The notes: generated by a model not told the origin, from the letters alone. Positions 53,081 to 62,229 are shown, numbered from the stretch's first letter. The stretch is DNA of 64,000 nt from Acidobacteriota bacterium (GCA_019639175.1 JAHBSK010000004.1:289717-353716); one strand, 5' to 3'. Translations and numbers: made by a program.

Positions 53081-53485
53081 TTATGTTTTTGCGGCACAGG
53101 CAATACATTTGCCGCGAAGTGTGAATTCCAATGATTCGGGTTTGAATTTGGACAAACGGGCCGCTTTTTTCATCAATTCGGCCGGATGTTCCATTTCTAT
53201 ATCGACAAGCCTTCCGCAATCAGTGCAGATGGCGTGATCGTGGCGGTGCGTCATCCGGTCAAACCGGCTGGCTCCGTTGCCGAACTGTATCTCGGCGATG
53301 TGTCCTGCGTCTTTGAGAAAACGCAGGCTGTTGTAAACCGTTGCAAAACTTATACTGGGCAGCAGGCCTTTAGCCGCAGCAAATACCTCATTTGCCGTTA
53401 GGTGTTCTTCCGCATCGCGGATCACGCGCAAAACGACCTCTCGCTGTTTTGTTAATCCCAGATTTTCTATTACTGCTGTATTCAT
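53081..53485 (-). CDS. perR: Fur family repressor, PerR-like
   Basis: A 134-residue winged-helix metal-dependent repressor. DNA-binding part NEVFAAAKGLLPSISFATVYNSL, sensing ligands in RMTHRHDHAICTDCGRLVDI, and a structural zinc site completed by CIACA at the C-terminus. PerR senses H2O2 through iron-catalysed His oxidation. A PerR-box-like palindrome lies 53 bases upstream (53538-53552), so autoregulation is likely. ahpC follows on the same strand. Confidence 0.88.
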   Translation of the reverse strand: MNTAVIENLGLTKQREVVLRVIRDAEEHLTANEVFAAAKGLLPSISFATVYNSLRFLKDAGHIAEIQFGNGASRFDRMTHRHDHAICTDCGRLVDIEMEHPAELMKKAARLSKFKPESLEFTLRGKCIACAAKT

Positions 53486-53537
53486 CTGTCAGGCTCGGCG
53501 GCGTAGAGTGTTACCTGAGTAAGCCGCTGAGTTACAT

Positions 53538-53552
53538 TTATAATAATTCTAA
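53538..53552. promoter_or_regulatory. PerR-box-like operator
   Basis: TTATAATAATTCTAA matches the classic Bacillus PerR box TTATAATNATTATAA at all but one base. It lies 53 bases upstream of the perR start, at a typical promoter position. Confidence 0.7.
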
Positions 53553-53737
53553 TTTTCAAGATAGTCAAGCGGACGTTCTTGAAGGAACAATGACAGCAAG
53601 GTTTAATAGGGACACAAAGGACATAAGCGACGTAAGGCGATCAATTTCCCACACTAACTCATTAACGCGGCTGGAATATCACTGAAACCGATTATGATCT
53701 AGTTGCTTCCGAACATTAAGCACGTTTAACACGACAT

Positions 53738-56293
53738 TTACCGAAGAAGCTCGTCTATCCGCACGGGTTCGTAGCCTTTTTCCTTGAGCCAGGTTATGAG
53801 TTCGTCGATGCGGTTGTGGAACGGGTCGGGGCGTTTCGGGCCGGCTCCGATGTGCGTCAGCAGGATAAAGCCGTTCAAGCCGTGCGGGTCTTTTGCCTCG
53901 TATTCTTTTATGCGTGACATTATCTCTTCGCTTGTGCGGTAGTTCTTGTCCTCGGGCGTTGTGTAATCGGCGTTAGAACTTGTCCCCGGCGTGAAATTCA
54001 CGATCTGGTAGCCCATTCCGTTTGTCCATTCGCTTATCTCGTTGTTGTACCATTCGTATGGCGGCATAAAGAAAGGCACCTTACGGCGGTCGATGCCAAA
54101 CGGGCGCATCGCGGCGAGGTTGTCGTTCAGATCCTTCTCAAATTCGGGCCTTGTGACAAGTGTTTTACTGCGGTCGTCCCAATCAGCGTAAAGGAGATGT
54201 GCGTCAGAATGTGCGCCTAGATAATGGCCGTCCTTTACAAGCCGTTCGATGATCTGGCGATTGGCACGTGTTCTATAGAAACGTCCGGTAAGAAAGAACG
54301 TCGCTTTTATCTCGTGTTTTTGCAGTGCATCTGCGATGACGGTTCCGCCTTCGGCATATTCGTCGCCGGTAAAGACCAGCGTGATCTTTTTGGATGCTGT
54401 ATCGCCGCGAGTGATGCCGCCTTGGACATAGGTAAAGCGATTATCAGAAACGGCAGATACTGCCCGCTTAGGCGTGCGTTTCTGACTGTACAGGGCCATT
54501 ACCAGAATGGCGTCCGCCGTTCCGTCCATGGTCGGTTCGTTGGTTGCGTAATCGCCGACATCGTCGTGATAAAGAACGTCACGCGGTTGGAATATGGCAA
54601 ATTCGTCCGGCTGTGTCAGATGCAGTCCTATCAATCCCTTGTGGGTTGTGGCGGCTATCGGGCCATCGACCAAACCGCCGCGAACCTGCACCTTTAAAAG
54701 CTGCACGGTCGGCAGATGCGTGTCCTCGGGAAATTCACCGCCTTCGGGCAGCCCCTCGAACATCGACGTTCCCCACGGATTGCGCCCAAAAAGCCAGTCG
54801 CGATGCTCGATAGCATATTTTTGAAACTGCCTGTCACCGGTCATCAGTTCATACAGATGCACTTGTGTTATAAAGGCCACGACCAGATTGTTCGAGCACC
54901 ATATAAAAGGAACGCCGACGCCGTACGTGTTCGTTTTAGCTCTTTCTACTATTTTCTCAATGCCGCTGCGGTAATAACCGGCAAGTTCAGCCTGCGTCTT
55001 TTTATCAACGTGCGGATAAAGAGCAAAATGGCCGACGTTGGTGAACGGATACATTTGATAATGGCGGGACATCTCGTGGCCCATGTTGTCGTCCTCAAAT
55101 TCCATCCACGATGTCGTGCCGGCGATCTTGGCATAGCGGACGGCGTCGTTCAAAAACGCCTTGTCTTTTGTCGCCTTGTAAAGTTCGGCGGCGCCGTATT
55201 CCATATCGTCGGCCCAGGTGTCCTCGTTATAGCGATACGGCGCGCCAAATGAGTTTCCCTGCTGAAATCCTTCCTGACGCTTGCCCATCGCATAAAGCGT
55301 CCTTGCGGCGCGGAGGCATTTTTCGGCAAACTCTGTGTCTTTAAGATCGTCCTTCCAGATGCGGTAAGCCATCGCCATCGCTGCGGCAGAACGCCCTGCG
55401 AGGTTCGCAACGCCGGTCGAACGGCTTTTGAATTCGCTCAAACCCTGCGGCTTGCCGTCGGCGAAATACGCGGGGCGATAGCTGTTCGGCCCCCAGCCGT
55501 AATCGGCATTGTCGTTGTTCGGCATTTTGAAGCCGCGGTGATCGCGGTCGTCCGCGACCTGATGGATCAGAACATCGGAGCGAAAATGCAGTTTGTGTAT
55601 CCAGTCAAGCCCCCACTTGGCTTCATCCAAGATGTCAGGAATGCCGTTCGGCCTGCCTTCACGGCCAAGTGCGTCGGTAAAGTCGCCGAACTTCTCTTTT
55701 TGCAGTTCATAGGCAAGCATCATTCTGGCGGTGGCGTTGCTTGCCGTTATCAGATATTTGAGCTGGTCGCCGGCATCGTGCCAGCCGCCGCTCGCGTCAA
55801 CCCAGGTCTCATCCGGAAACGGCCCGTAGAACGAACGGCCATCGTTTCGATGACACGCCATGTTGAGGAACGGATTGAAACCGCACCGCTGCTGCCGCAT
55901 AAAGTAAAGCAGATCTTCGTGATATCCGGGATAGCTGCCGATGGTAAATTCACGCGATGCCGCATCCGTTCCGTCCAGCTTTATCACGTATCTTCCCGGA
56001 GTTCGCAGGTCGCTGAGGTCGAGCCGAAAATAGTATTTGAAGTTTTCGCCAAATGATCCCACCGTGGCGGCGTTCACTTCACGCTCTTTTATCAGGGCCT
56101 TTCCGGTTGCGGCATCGACGACGGAAAAGGTCCCGTCGATGGCGTTATTGCCGAAAGCAATTGCCACTTTCTCATCGCCCGGAAGATATCCTGCCTGATT
56201 GATACGGATATGAGCCTCCTGAGCGATGCCGGAAGCTGCCAGCAAAATGATAAGAACAAATGCGTTTATAAAAAACCTTGTCGAACCGGTCAT
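53738..56293 (-). CDS. Exported GH9 glycoside hydrolase fused to NodB-type polysaccharide deacetylase
   Basis: An 851-residue exported enzyme. Signal peptide MTGSTRFFINAFVLIILLAA. An N-terminal Ig-like CelD domain (RINQAGYLPGDEKVAIAFG) precedes the GH9 barrel: catalytic Asp region SGGWHDAGDQLKY and acid Glu in DYATNEPTMDGT. From about residue 640 follows a polysaccharide deacetylase (CE4) domain: GDEYAEGG in place of the usual TFDDG, metal His in GAHSDAH, and a PFFMPPYEW motif. It likely cuts beta-1,4-glucans or related glycans and removes acyl groups. An apparent TTG start 18 bases upstream is less likely than this ATG. Confidence 0.88.
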   Translation of the reverse strand: MTGSTRFFINAFVLIILLAASGIAQEAHIRINQAGYLPGDEKVAIAFGNNAIDGTFSVVDAATGKALIKEREVNAATVGSFGENFKYYFRLDLSDLRTPGRYVIKLDGTDAASREFTIGSYPGYHEDLLYFMRQQRCGFNPFLNMACHRNDGRSFYGPFPDETWVDASGGWHDAGDQLKYLITASNATARMMLAYELQKEKFGDFTDALGREGRPNGIPDILDEAKWGLDWIHKLHFRSDVLIHQVADDRDHRGFKMPNNDNADYGWGPNSYRPAYFADGKPQGLSEFKSRSTGVANLAGRSAAAMAMAYRIWKDDLKDTEFAEKCLRAARTLYAMGKRQEGFQQGNSFGAPYRYNEDTWADDMEYGAAELYKATKDKAFLNDAVRYAKIAGTTSWMEFEDDNMGHEMSRHYQMYPFTNVGHFALYPHVDKKTQAELAGYYRSGIEKIVERAKTNTYGVGVPFIWCSNNLVVAFITQVHLYELMTGDRQFQKYAIEHRDWLFGRNPWGTSMFEGLPEGGEFPEDTHLPTVQLLKVQVRGGLVDGPIAATTHKGLIGLHLTQPDEFAIFQPRDVLYHDDVGDYATNEPTMDGTADAILVMALYSQKRTPKRAVSAVSDNRFTYVQGGITRGDTASKKITLVFTGDEYAEGGTVIADALQKHEIKATFFLTGRFYRTRANRQIIERLVKDGHYLGAHSDAHLLYADWDDRSKTLVTRPEFEKDLNDNLAAMRPFGIDRRKVPFFMPPYEWYNNEISEWTNGMGYQIVNFTPGTSSNADYTTPEDKNYRTSEEIMSRIKEYEAKDPHGLNGFILLTHIGAGPKRPDPFHNRIDELITWLKEKGYEPVRIDELLR

Positions 56294-56419
56294 ATCAAAA
56301 AAATGCTCCAAAAGGTAATTAAGATCCGTGTCTGAATGACGAAAAGCAGCCGGGCCGGATGCGGCCCAAAGAAATTTTAACCGGATTCCGCATTAGACGG
56401 GTTTCCTTGTTGTTTTTTC

Positions 56420-56480
56420 TTCACGGCCTTGGCGTCTTTGCGTGATCTTTTTAACGCAAAGCCGCAAAGTTCGCAAAGAA
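56420..56480. repeat. REP-type palindrome, copy 9
   Basis: TTCACGGCCTTGGCGTCTTT and GCGTGAT face TTAACGCAAAGCCGCAAAG in inverted orientation, with a short loop. Confidence 0.65.
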
Positions 56481-56790
56481 CCGCCAAGAGAAAGACAACA
56501 CAAACAAACTTTAGTTTCGCTAACGCCCATCGGGATTTAAGGTAATTATTCCCCAACTCTGAAAGAACTCCAAGGCGGAAATGCAATTCAATGCCGTGTT
56601 TAACATCAACATGCCCAAAAAGGGCAGAACAGATCGTTCACAGGTGAATAAAAGGCATTTTTGGCGAAAAATCGGTCAGTTTGCTCAATCTTTCTCCTTT
56701 ATTTGCCATATTAAGAGCCTGCTCTTATCGGCCAAATCATTCAATATGAATATTTTTCTTTCATAAATCGTTCAACATTGCAAAAAAGTG

Positions 56791-56819
56791 TTGACAAGTG
56801 TTTATCTTTCCTGTAATTT
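56791..56819 (+). promoter_or_regulatory. Sigma-70-type promoter for the pil operon
   Basis: TTGACA (-35, 56791-56796), 17-base spacer, TAATTT (-10, 56814-56819). The -35 and spacer match the consensus exactly; the -10 matches partly. It would give a leader of about 285 bases before pilM. Confidence 0.55.
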
Positions 56820-56828
56820 TATTCCTTG

Positions 56829-56846
56829 ACGGTTATTAGTAACCGT
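56829..56846 (+). promoter_or_regulatory. Perfect palindrome at the predicted pil transcription start
   Basis: ACGGTTA (56829-56835), TTAG, TAACCGT (56840-56846). It lies just after the -10 box, where an operator or a 5' stabilising hairpin could act. Confidence 0.5.
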
Positions 56847-56925
56847 TCCCCTTCGCCACCCGATGCGAATACTTTTTCTACAATTCATCATCTGATCACG
56901 CCGTTTGTTTGGAAACGGCCGGATC

Positions 56926-57052
56926 ATTCGAAACGGAACGTGAACTTGTCACTGCCCTCAGTTGGCCTGTCAAAGATCGTCCTTCCGATGTATGTAGAAC
57001 AAAAGGTGGCAAAGTTTTCTGCAAAGGTGCTGGAAAACGTTCCGTTTCGAAT
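56926..57052 (+). other. Long-range inverted repeat in the pilM leader
   Basis: ATTCGAAACGGAACGT (56926-56941) and ACGTTCCGTTTCGAAT (57037-57052) are exact reverse complements, with a 95-base spacer. The right arm ends 59 bases before pilM. In RNA they would form a 16-bp stem. Confidence 0.75.
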
Positions 57053-57111
57053 AGATTAAAAGAATCCCAAAACACAAATTGGAAAGAACGCCTTATAGGA
57101 GCTAAAACAAA

Positions 57112-58167
57112 ATGCTGTTCGGTAAAAAGAAAAGCGTCGCCGGTCTGGACATCGGTTCAAGCTCGATCAAGATGGTCGAACTCGACGGCAAGGCAAACAA
57201 TCTGAATCTGGTAAGCCTGGGTTTTGAGAACCTTCCCGATGAGACCATCATTGACGGCCAGATAATGGAGATGAACACGGTCTCGAACGTTATCCAGAAT
57301 GTATGCAGCAATAACAATGTCGATGCCGACCAGGTCGTCACCGGCGTCAGCGGACATTCGGTCATTATAAAGAACATCGTTCTGCCCGCGATGAGCCAGG
57401 AAGAACTGGAAGAGTCAATAGACTGGCACGCAGAAGAGCATATTCCTTACGATCTTTCTGACGTAAGCCTTGATTATCAGATCACGGCAACCAATTCGGA
57501 TCAGACCAACGTCCTTATAGCCGCCTGCAAACGCGAACGCATTGACAACATCCGCCAGGCCGTACAGATGGCCGGCAAAGAGCCTTTTGTCATCGACGTT
57601 GACACATTTGCCCTGCAAAACTGCTATGAGCTGAACTATCAGCCGGATGAATCACAGGTCGTGACGCTCCTTAATATAGGCGCCTCGACAATGAACGTGA
57701 ACATCGTAAAAGGAACGCGTTCGCTCTTCACCCGCGACATCACTGTCGGCGGAAGCCAGTTCACCGATGTGCTTCAGCGAAGCCTCGGCGTTTCATTTCA
57801 GCAGGCCGAAGCCCTGAAACGCGGCGTCAACAACGCCGTCGAAGGCGTTGAGGAAACCGCCATCGAACCGCTTATCAACAACGTCACGGAAATAGTCGCA
57901 ATGGAGATACAGAAAACATTCGACTTTTACCGTGCAACGACCGAAGACACGCAGACGGTCGTTCAAAAGATCCTTATTTCCGGCGGCGGATCGAAGCTGC
58001 AGGGCCTGGCACAGGACCTGTCGGCCCGTCTGGAACTGCCGGTGGAAGTACTTGACCCTTTCCGCAATATAAAAGTGGACAGCCGAAAGTTTGACCCTGA
58101 CTATATGAGCGAGATCATGCCCGAAATGGCCGTGGCCGTTGGTTTGGCAATGAGGGGAGTGGCATAA
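57112..58167 (+). CDS. pilM: Type IV pilus assembly protein PilM
   Basis: A 351-residue actin-like ATP-binding cytoplasmic protein, first in the pilMNOPQ operon. Signatures: GLDIGSSSIKMVELDGKANN, then ATP phosphate loop region VVTLLNIGASTMNVNIVKG and ISGGGSKLQGLAQDLSARL. It binds the PilN N-terminus and forms the cytoplasmic part of the alignment complex. RBS AGGAG 12 bases upstream. Long leader with a 16-bp inverted repeat. Confidence 0.94.
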   Translation: MLFGKKKSVAGLDIGSSSIKMVELDGKANNLNLVSLGFENLPDETIIDGQIMEMNTVSNVIQNVCSNNNVDADQVVTGVSGHSVIIKNIVLPAMSQEELEESIDWHAEEHIPYDLSDVSLDYQITATNSDQTNVLIAACKRERIDNIRQAVQMAGKEPFVIDVDTFALQNCYELNYQPDESQVVTLLNIGASTMNVNIVKGTRSLFTRDITVGGSQFTDVLQRSLGVSFQQAEALKRGVNNAVEGVEETAIEPLINNVTEIVAMEIQKTFDFYRATTEDTQTVVQKILISGGGSKLQGLAQDLSARLELPVEVLDPFRNIKVDSRKFDPDYMSEIMPEMAVAVGLAMRGVA

Positions 58168-58169
58168 CA

Positions 58170-58883
58170 ATGATCAAAGTAAACCTATTACATTCAGTGA
58201 CCGAACGTCAGGGCGGAACCGTTACGGCGGTCGAACGCAAGGTCGGCAGCCCCGGAACACGGCTTTTGCTGTTAACGCTCGCGGTCGGATTCCTTCTTTT
58301 CGCTGTTATCGGCTGGGACGTTATCAGCACACAGATGGCAAAATCTGACGCCGAGAGACGGCTGGTCGAACAAAAGCAGATCGCCGCCGAGCTTGAGGTG
58401 GTGATGAAGGAACAGCGCGAGCTTGAGCAAAAGATCCAGCAGATCGACATGCGTATCGAAGCGATAAAGACGCTCCGTGCAAATCAGGCAGGGCCGAGCG
58501 CTGTGCTTGACGCCGTCCGCGAAAGGATAGCGATGGTTCCGGGACTTTATCTGCAGGCCATAGAACAGACCGGCAACGAGGTCGTTATAAAAGGAAACTC
58601 GCCGAGCGAAGATTCGGTCGTGCAGTTTGGCCGCAGCCTGGAATTCTCGAACGGACTGTTTTCAAACCTGAATATCGAGACGCAACGCCAGGAAATGGTG
58701 AACCAGTCGGTCGTACCCGCGTCAGGAGCCGAGGCTCCGAAGGTCAATGTGGTTGATTTCACGATCAAGACGGCCTATACGCCATCAAAGGCGGCAAACG
58801 CAAATGACGGCGTGAGCACAGCCGCCGCAGACGGCGGACAGGCAAAACCGGCATCCGCACCGACACAGGTCGCACAGAACTAA
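58170..58883 (+). CDS. pilN: Type IV pilus alignment protein PilN
   Basis: A 237-residue bitopic protein. It begins MIKVNLLHSV, the conserved INLLP-like segment that PilM binds, followed by a transmembrane helix near residues 30-50, a coiled coil (AAELEVVMKEQRELEQKIQQ) and a ferredoxin-like periplasmic domain (VPGLYLQAIEQTGNEVVIKG). The C-terminus is Ala-rich. Start is 2 bases past the pilM stop. Confidence 0.9.
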   Translation: MIKVNLLHSVTERQGGTVTAVERKVGSPGTRLLLLTLAVGFLLFAVIGWDVISTQMAKSDAERRLVEQKQIAAELEVVMKEQRELEQKIQQIDMRIEAIKTLRANQAGPSAVLDAVRERIAMVPGLYLQAIEQTGNEVVIKGNSPSEDSVVQFGRSLEFSNGLFSNLNIETQRQEMVNQSVVPASGAEAPKVNVVDFTIKTAYTPSKAANANDGVSTAAADGGQAKPASAPTQVAQN

Positions 58884-58942
58884 ACAATATTGAGACGATC
58901 CTCAGACACGCTTGGGTTTGACCGCAAGCGAAGGACACTACA

Positions 58943-59587
58943 ATGACAGAGAAACTTAAAAACCTAGAGTGGTATTTTCAACTTCTGATCCTTCTTACCA
59001 TCGCCACGCTGCTCTACCTGACGGTATGGTATTTCGTGACGAGCGAGACCCGTGCGGAAGTGCAGACGCTGAACGACGAGATCGCACAACTGACGGCCAA
59101 GAACGAGGCTGCCCGCCTGGCGACACAGCGGATCAATGAGTTTCGGGCGCTGTATGCAAGCAAGGCCGTGGAATATGAAGAACTGAAGGTCCTTCTGCCG
59201 GAACAGCGTGAGATCACCAACGTCCTTCAGGGGCTTCACGACAACGCCAGAGAATCAAAGCTGATCGTCATGCGGTTCTCACCGCGTGAGGACACGCAGG
59301 AAGAAGCAATAATGGCAAAGCCGGTCGAGGTTGAAGTTGACAGCAATTTTGCCAATCTCCGCGAATTTTTTGAGAAGATGGCAAAGCTGCCCAGAATAGT
59401 GTCCATCTCTGACTTTAAGCTGAACCAGTTGGACAAACAGACCGCACAAAAGACCATTCACGCCAGATTTTTGCTGACGGCATACTACGCCGATCCTGAA
59501 GCGTTGCAGCCAAAACCGGAACCCGCAAAGCCCGGACAGCCTGCTAAGCCGGGAGCGCCTGCTCCGGCCGCACCGGCAGCAAAATAA
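58943..59587 (+). CDS. pilO: Type IV pilus alignment protein PilO
   Basis: A 214-residue inner-membrane protein with a transmembrane helix near residues 11-30 (WYFQLLILLTIATLLYLTVW), a coiled coil (AEVQTLNDEIAQLTAKNEAA) and a ferredoxin-like domain (LRFSPREDTQEE-like, FFEKMAKLPRIVSISDFKLN). It forms heterodimers with PilN. The C-terminus has a Pro/Ala tail. It follows pilN after 59 bases. Confidence 0.9.
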   Translation: MTEKLKNLEWYFQLLILLTIATLLYLTVWYFVTSETRAEVQTLNDEIAQLTAKNEAARLATQRINEFRALYASKAVEYEELKVLLPEQREITNVLQGLHDNARESKLIVMRFSPREDTQEEAIMAKPVEVEVDSNFANLREFFEKMAKLPRIVSISDFKLNQLDKQTAQKTIHARFLLTAYYADPEALQPKPEPAKPGQPAKPGAPAPAAPAAK

Positions 59588-59638
59588 GATGAACCGCTCG
59601 GCCATCCCGAATGACCGGCACCCTTGAGAGAAAAAGCC

Positions 59639-60361
59639 ATGATCAACAAATCTACGATCCTAAAAACTCTGACACTGACCCTTGCGACCGTGGGATTCGT
59701 CCTTTTGTCAGGCGAACTGACATCAGCCTCGGCCCAATCGCGTGACCCTTTTGCCAAACCCGGCTGGGCGCGAACGCGTGAAGCGTCGCGCGGCGGAACG
59801 GGAACGGCTTCATCCGGGCCAAAGGAACCGGCCAATGTCGGAGCACCGCCGATAGAGCAGCGCATCGCATATTATATGCAGCAGCGTGAGGCCGCGGCCG
59901 CCGCCGGGCATCCCCTGCCAAAGGTCACAGGCGTGCTGACCCTGAACGAAATGGCGGTGACGGGCATATTCAAATCGCCACGCGGTTATGCAGCCATAGT
60001 GGAGGCAACGCCGATCAAGCTTTCATACACGATCTATCCGGGCGAGAAATTCTTTGACGGCCAGCTTGTCGCCGTAGAGGAAAACAGACTTGTTTTCCGC
60101 AAAGTGACCAAGATGAGCAACGGCAAGTTCGTTTCGTCGGTGGAGAATAAACCGCTTCGCCAGTACAGCAATCAGGCAATGATACAGGGAACGGCACCGG
60201 ACGGCGCCGCATCTGCTTCGCAGCCAGCTGCTCAGGGCGAGGCCCCAAAGGTAGCGACCGGCCCGATAGTATCGCCGCTTGATGAAATGAGCCGTCAGCC
60301 TGCCGAAACCGCCAAGCCCCCGGCGAAAAAGCCGGTCAGGGTCGCACGAGGCAAGAACTAG
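59639..60361 (+). CDS. pilP: Type IV pilus lipoprotein/assembly protein PilP-like
   Basis: A 240-residue exported protein between pilO and pilQ. N-terminal signal (MINKSTILKTLTLTLATVGF). RDPFAKPG and the beta-rich LNEMAVTGIFKSPRGYAAIV, IYPGEKFFDGQLVAVEENRL match the PilP HR domain that links PilNO to the secretin. No lipobox cysteine is visible, unlike the lipoprotein PilP of Proteobacteria. Start ATG 59639; a TTG upstream is less likely. Confidence 0.82.
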   Translation: MINKSTILKTLTLTLATVGFVLLSGELTSASAQSRDPFAKPGWARTREASRGGTGTASSGPKEPANVGAPPIEQRIAYYMQQREAAAAAGHPLPKVTGVLTLNEMAVTGIFKSPRGYAAIVEATPIKLSYTIYPGEKFFDGQLVAVEENRLVFRKVTKMSNGKFVSSVENKPLRQYSNQAMIQGTAPDGAASASQPAAQGEAPKVATGPIVSPLDEMSRQPAETAKPPAKKPVRVARGKN

Positions 60362-60487
60362 ACAACACCTTTTCCGGGGCCTTGTTCTTCTTTTTAAGGC
60401 CCTACCCAAAATGACACTCGATCTAACTTAAGTCATACCGAGTCACGCAGTGAGTTGACGGCGGATGAAATTTGCAACGGAGGAAAC

Positions 60488-62149
60488 ATGAATTCTCTTC
60501 AAAAAATATGCGGTATCGGCAAAATGGCCGTGATCGCAACTATCTTGACAGGCCTGATCACCTCTTTCGCCATGGCGCAGAGAGTCGATCCGGCACAGGA
60601 AGGCCGCAAATACGGTGATCCGGGCTTTCGCGGTGAGCCGATAGCTCTTGCTGTCGTCAACATGGATGTCCGCGACATTCTCAGCCATATTACCGAGCAG
60701 TATGGTATTAATTTCGTGATCGACAAATCGGTCAAGGCCGTACCGGTCACGGTGAACCTGAAAGATGTTCCATGGAATATCGCTCTGGATTCGATACTTC
60801 GCTCGCAGGAACTGGGCGTGCAGGTAAATGGCAACATTCTCCGCGTAGCAGATGCCAAGACGCTTGCTACCGAAGGCGAGATTGTGCGTCAGGCCATGGA
60901 CACTCAGCTTGATTCTTCGCCGCTCTATACGGAATTCATCCGTCTGAACTATGCACGCGCAAGCGGAGATCTGCAGCGTGGAACAGCCACGGCAGGCACG
61001 TCTTCGGGTGGATCGGGCGGCGGTTCTTCCGCCGGCGGCAGCCAGGGAGACGGTTTGCTTCCGATAATCAAGCGTCGTCTGTCCCGCCGCGGCTCTATCG
61101 AGGTTGACGGAAGAAGCAATTCGCTGATAGTCACCGACGTTCGTGAAAATATCGACGCTGTCCGCCAGTTGGTCGCCATTCTTGACCAGCCCGAACCGCA
61201 GGTCGAGATCGAGGCCCGCATTGTGGTCGCCACACGCAGCTTTAGCCGTGACATCGGCGTTCAGCTTGCCGGACTGGTAACAGGCGCTCGAGGTGCTTTG
61301 GCACAGGGCGGCACACTGCCCGTTCCGCAGACCGGCGGCGGCGAACAGCAGACCGGCGGTGTAATGACCCAGCCTAACAACGATATGAAATCGATCATTC
61401 CGAGTACGGTGATCGGTTTGACCACAGGACTTTTCGGAACCGCACAGCTAAGCGCCCTGATCTCAGCCGGTGAGCAGAAAGGTGAGGCAAAGGTAATAGC
61501 CACACCGCGCGTCACGGCCCTGAACAATCGTTCGGCTGTCATTGAAAGCAAAACGCAGATACCTGTTGTGACAATCCAGCCGGGCCAGGCAGGCGCGGGC
61601 GGAGTGGCCCTGGCAACGACAGAGTATGTCGATGTTCCGCTGAAGTTGGAAATAACGCCGCAGATAACGGATGTAGGCACGGTCGTGCTGGAAGTTCTCG
61701 CCGAGAACAGCTCAACCGCGACGATAGTTGCCGGAGCACCGCCCGCGATCAACGTTCAGAAGATGCAGTCGCAGATAACCGTGCCGGACGGCGGCACAAC
61801 GGTAGTTGGCGGCGTTCTGTTTGACGACGAACGCGAAGGCCAGGACCGCACGCCGGGACTTTCCCGCATTCCGCTGCTCGGCTATCTCTTTAAGAGAAAG
61901 TCGGTCAGACGCGACACGAACGAAATACTGTTCTTTATTACCCCGAGGATATATCGTCCGGACTTCCCGAATACGACCGGAACGTCAGGCACGAAGCCTT
62001 CGGCAACGATAATCCAGCCGGTACCGATGGGCAACCCAAGCTCGAACTCGGATAAGACACCCGTTCCTAATCCGACGCCGCGCCCGATGCTGCCCGTAAC
62101 TCCGGCAACTCAACCGGCAGAGGTTCCCACCGCTCCGGAAAGGCCGTAA
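60488..62149 (+). CDS. pilQ: Type IV pilus secretin PilQ
   Basis: A 553-residue outer-membrane secretin. Start MNSLQKICGIGKMAVIAT with GGAGG 5 bases upstream. An STN/N0 domain (IALAVVNMDVRDILSHIT; NFVIDKSV) is followed by an N1-type segment (IEVDGRSNSLIVTDVRENID) and the secretin channel: TVIGLTTGLFGTAQLSALIS, ATPRVTALNNRSAVIESKTQ, VPDGGTTVVGGVLFDDE, GLSRIPLLGYLFKRK. The C-terminal tail is Pro/Thr-rich. There are no AMIN domains, which makes it shorter than proteobacterial PilQ. Confidence 0.93.
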   Translation: MNSLQKICGIGKMAVIATILTGLITSFAMAQRVDPAQEGRKYGDPGFRGEPIALAVVNMDVRDILSHITEQYGINFVIDKSVKAVPVTVNLKDVPWNIALDSILRSQELGVQVNGNILRVADAKTLATEGEIVRQAMDTQLDSSPLYTEFIRLNYARASGDLQRGTATAGTSSGGSGGGSSAGGSQGDGLLPIIKRRLSRRGSIEVDGRSNSLIVTDVRENIDAVRQLVAILDQPEPQVEIEARIVVATRSFSRDIGVQLAGLVTGARGALAQGGTLPVPQTGGGEQQTGGVMTQPNNDMKSIIPSTVIGLTTGLFGTAQLSALISAGEQKGEAKVIATPRVTALNNRSAVIESKTQIPVVTIQPGQAGAGGVALATTEYVDVPLKLEITPQITDVGTVVLEVLAENSSTATIVAGAPPAINVQKMQSQITVPDGGTTVVGGVLFDDEREGQDRTPGLSRIPLLGYLFKRKSVRRDTNEILFFITPRIYRPDFPNTTGTSGTKPSATIIQPVPMGNPSSNSDKTPVPNPTPRPMLPVTPATQPAEVPTAPERP

Positions 62150-62191
62150 CGGCCATCGTCCCTGAAGGGATGAATGTTTCTCCACTAAGCG

Positions 62192-62229
62192 AAAAGCCCG
62201 TCATGCCATACCGGCACGACGGGCTTTTT
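62192..62229. terminator. Terminator after pilQ
   Basis: AAAAGCCCGTC pairs with GACGGGCTTTTT. Bidirectional: it ends the pil operon and the minus-strand VCBS gene. Confidence 0.85.

Larger units (their letters stand above)
56294..57111. other. Long intergenic region upstream of pilM
   Basis: No gene. It holds REP copy 9 (56420-56480), a sigma-70-type promoter (56791-56819), a short palindrome (56829-56846) and a pair of perfect 16-bp inverted repeats (56926-56941 and 57037-57052). All but the REP would lie in the pil promoter and leader. Confidence 0.65.

Noticed and set aside
9218..56480. Possible CRISPR array made of the recurring palindromes
   Set aside because: Copies are dispersed, not regularly spaced, and no Cas gene is present.
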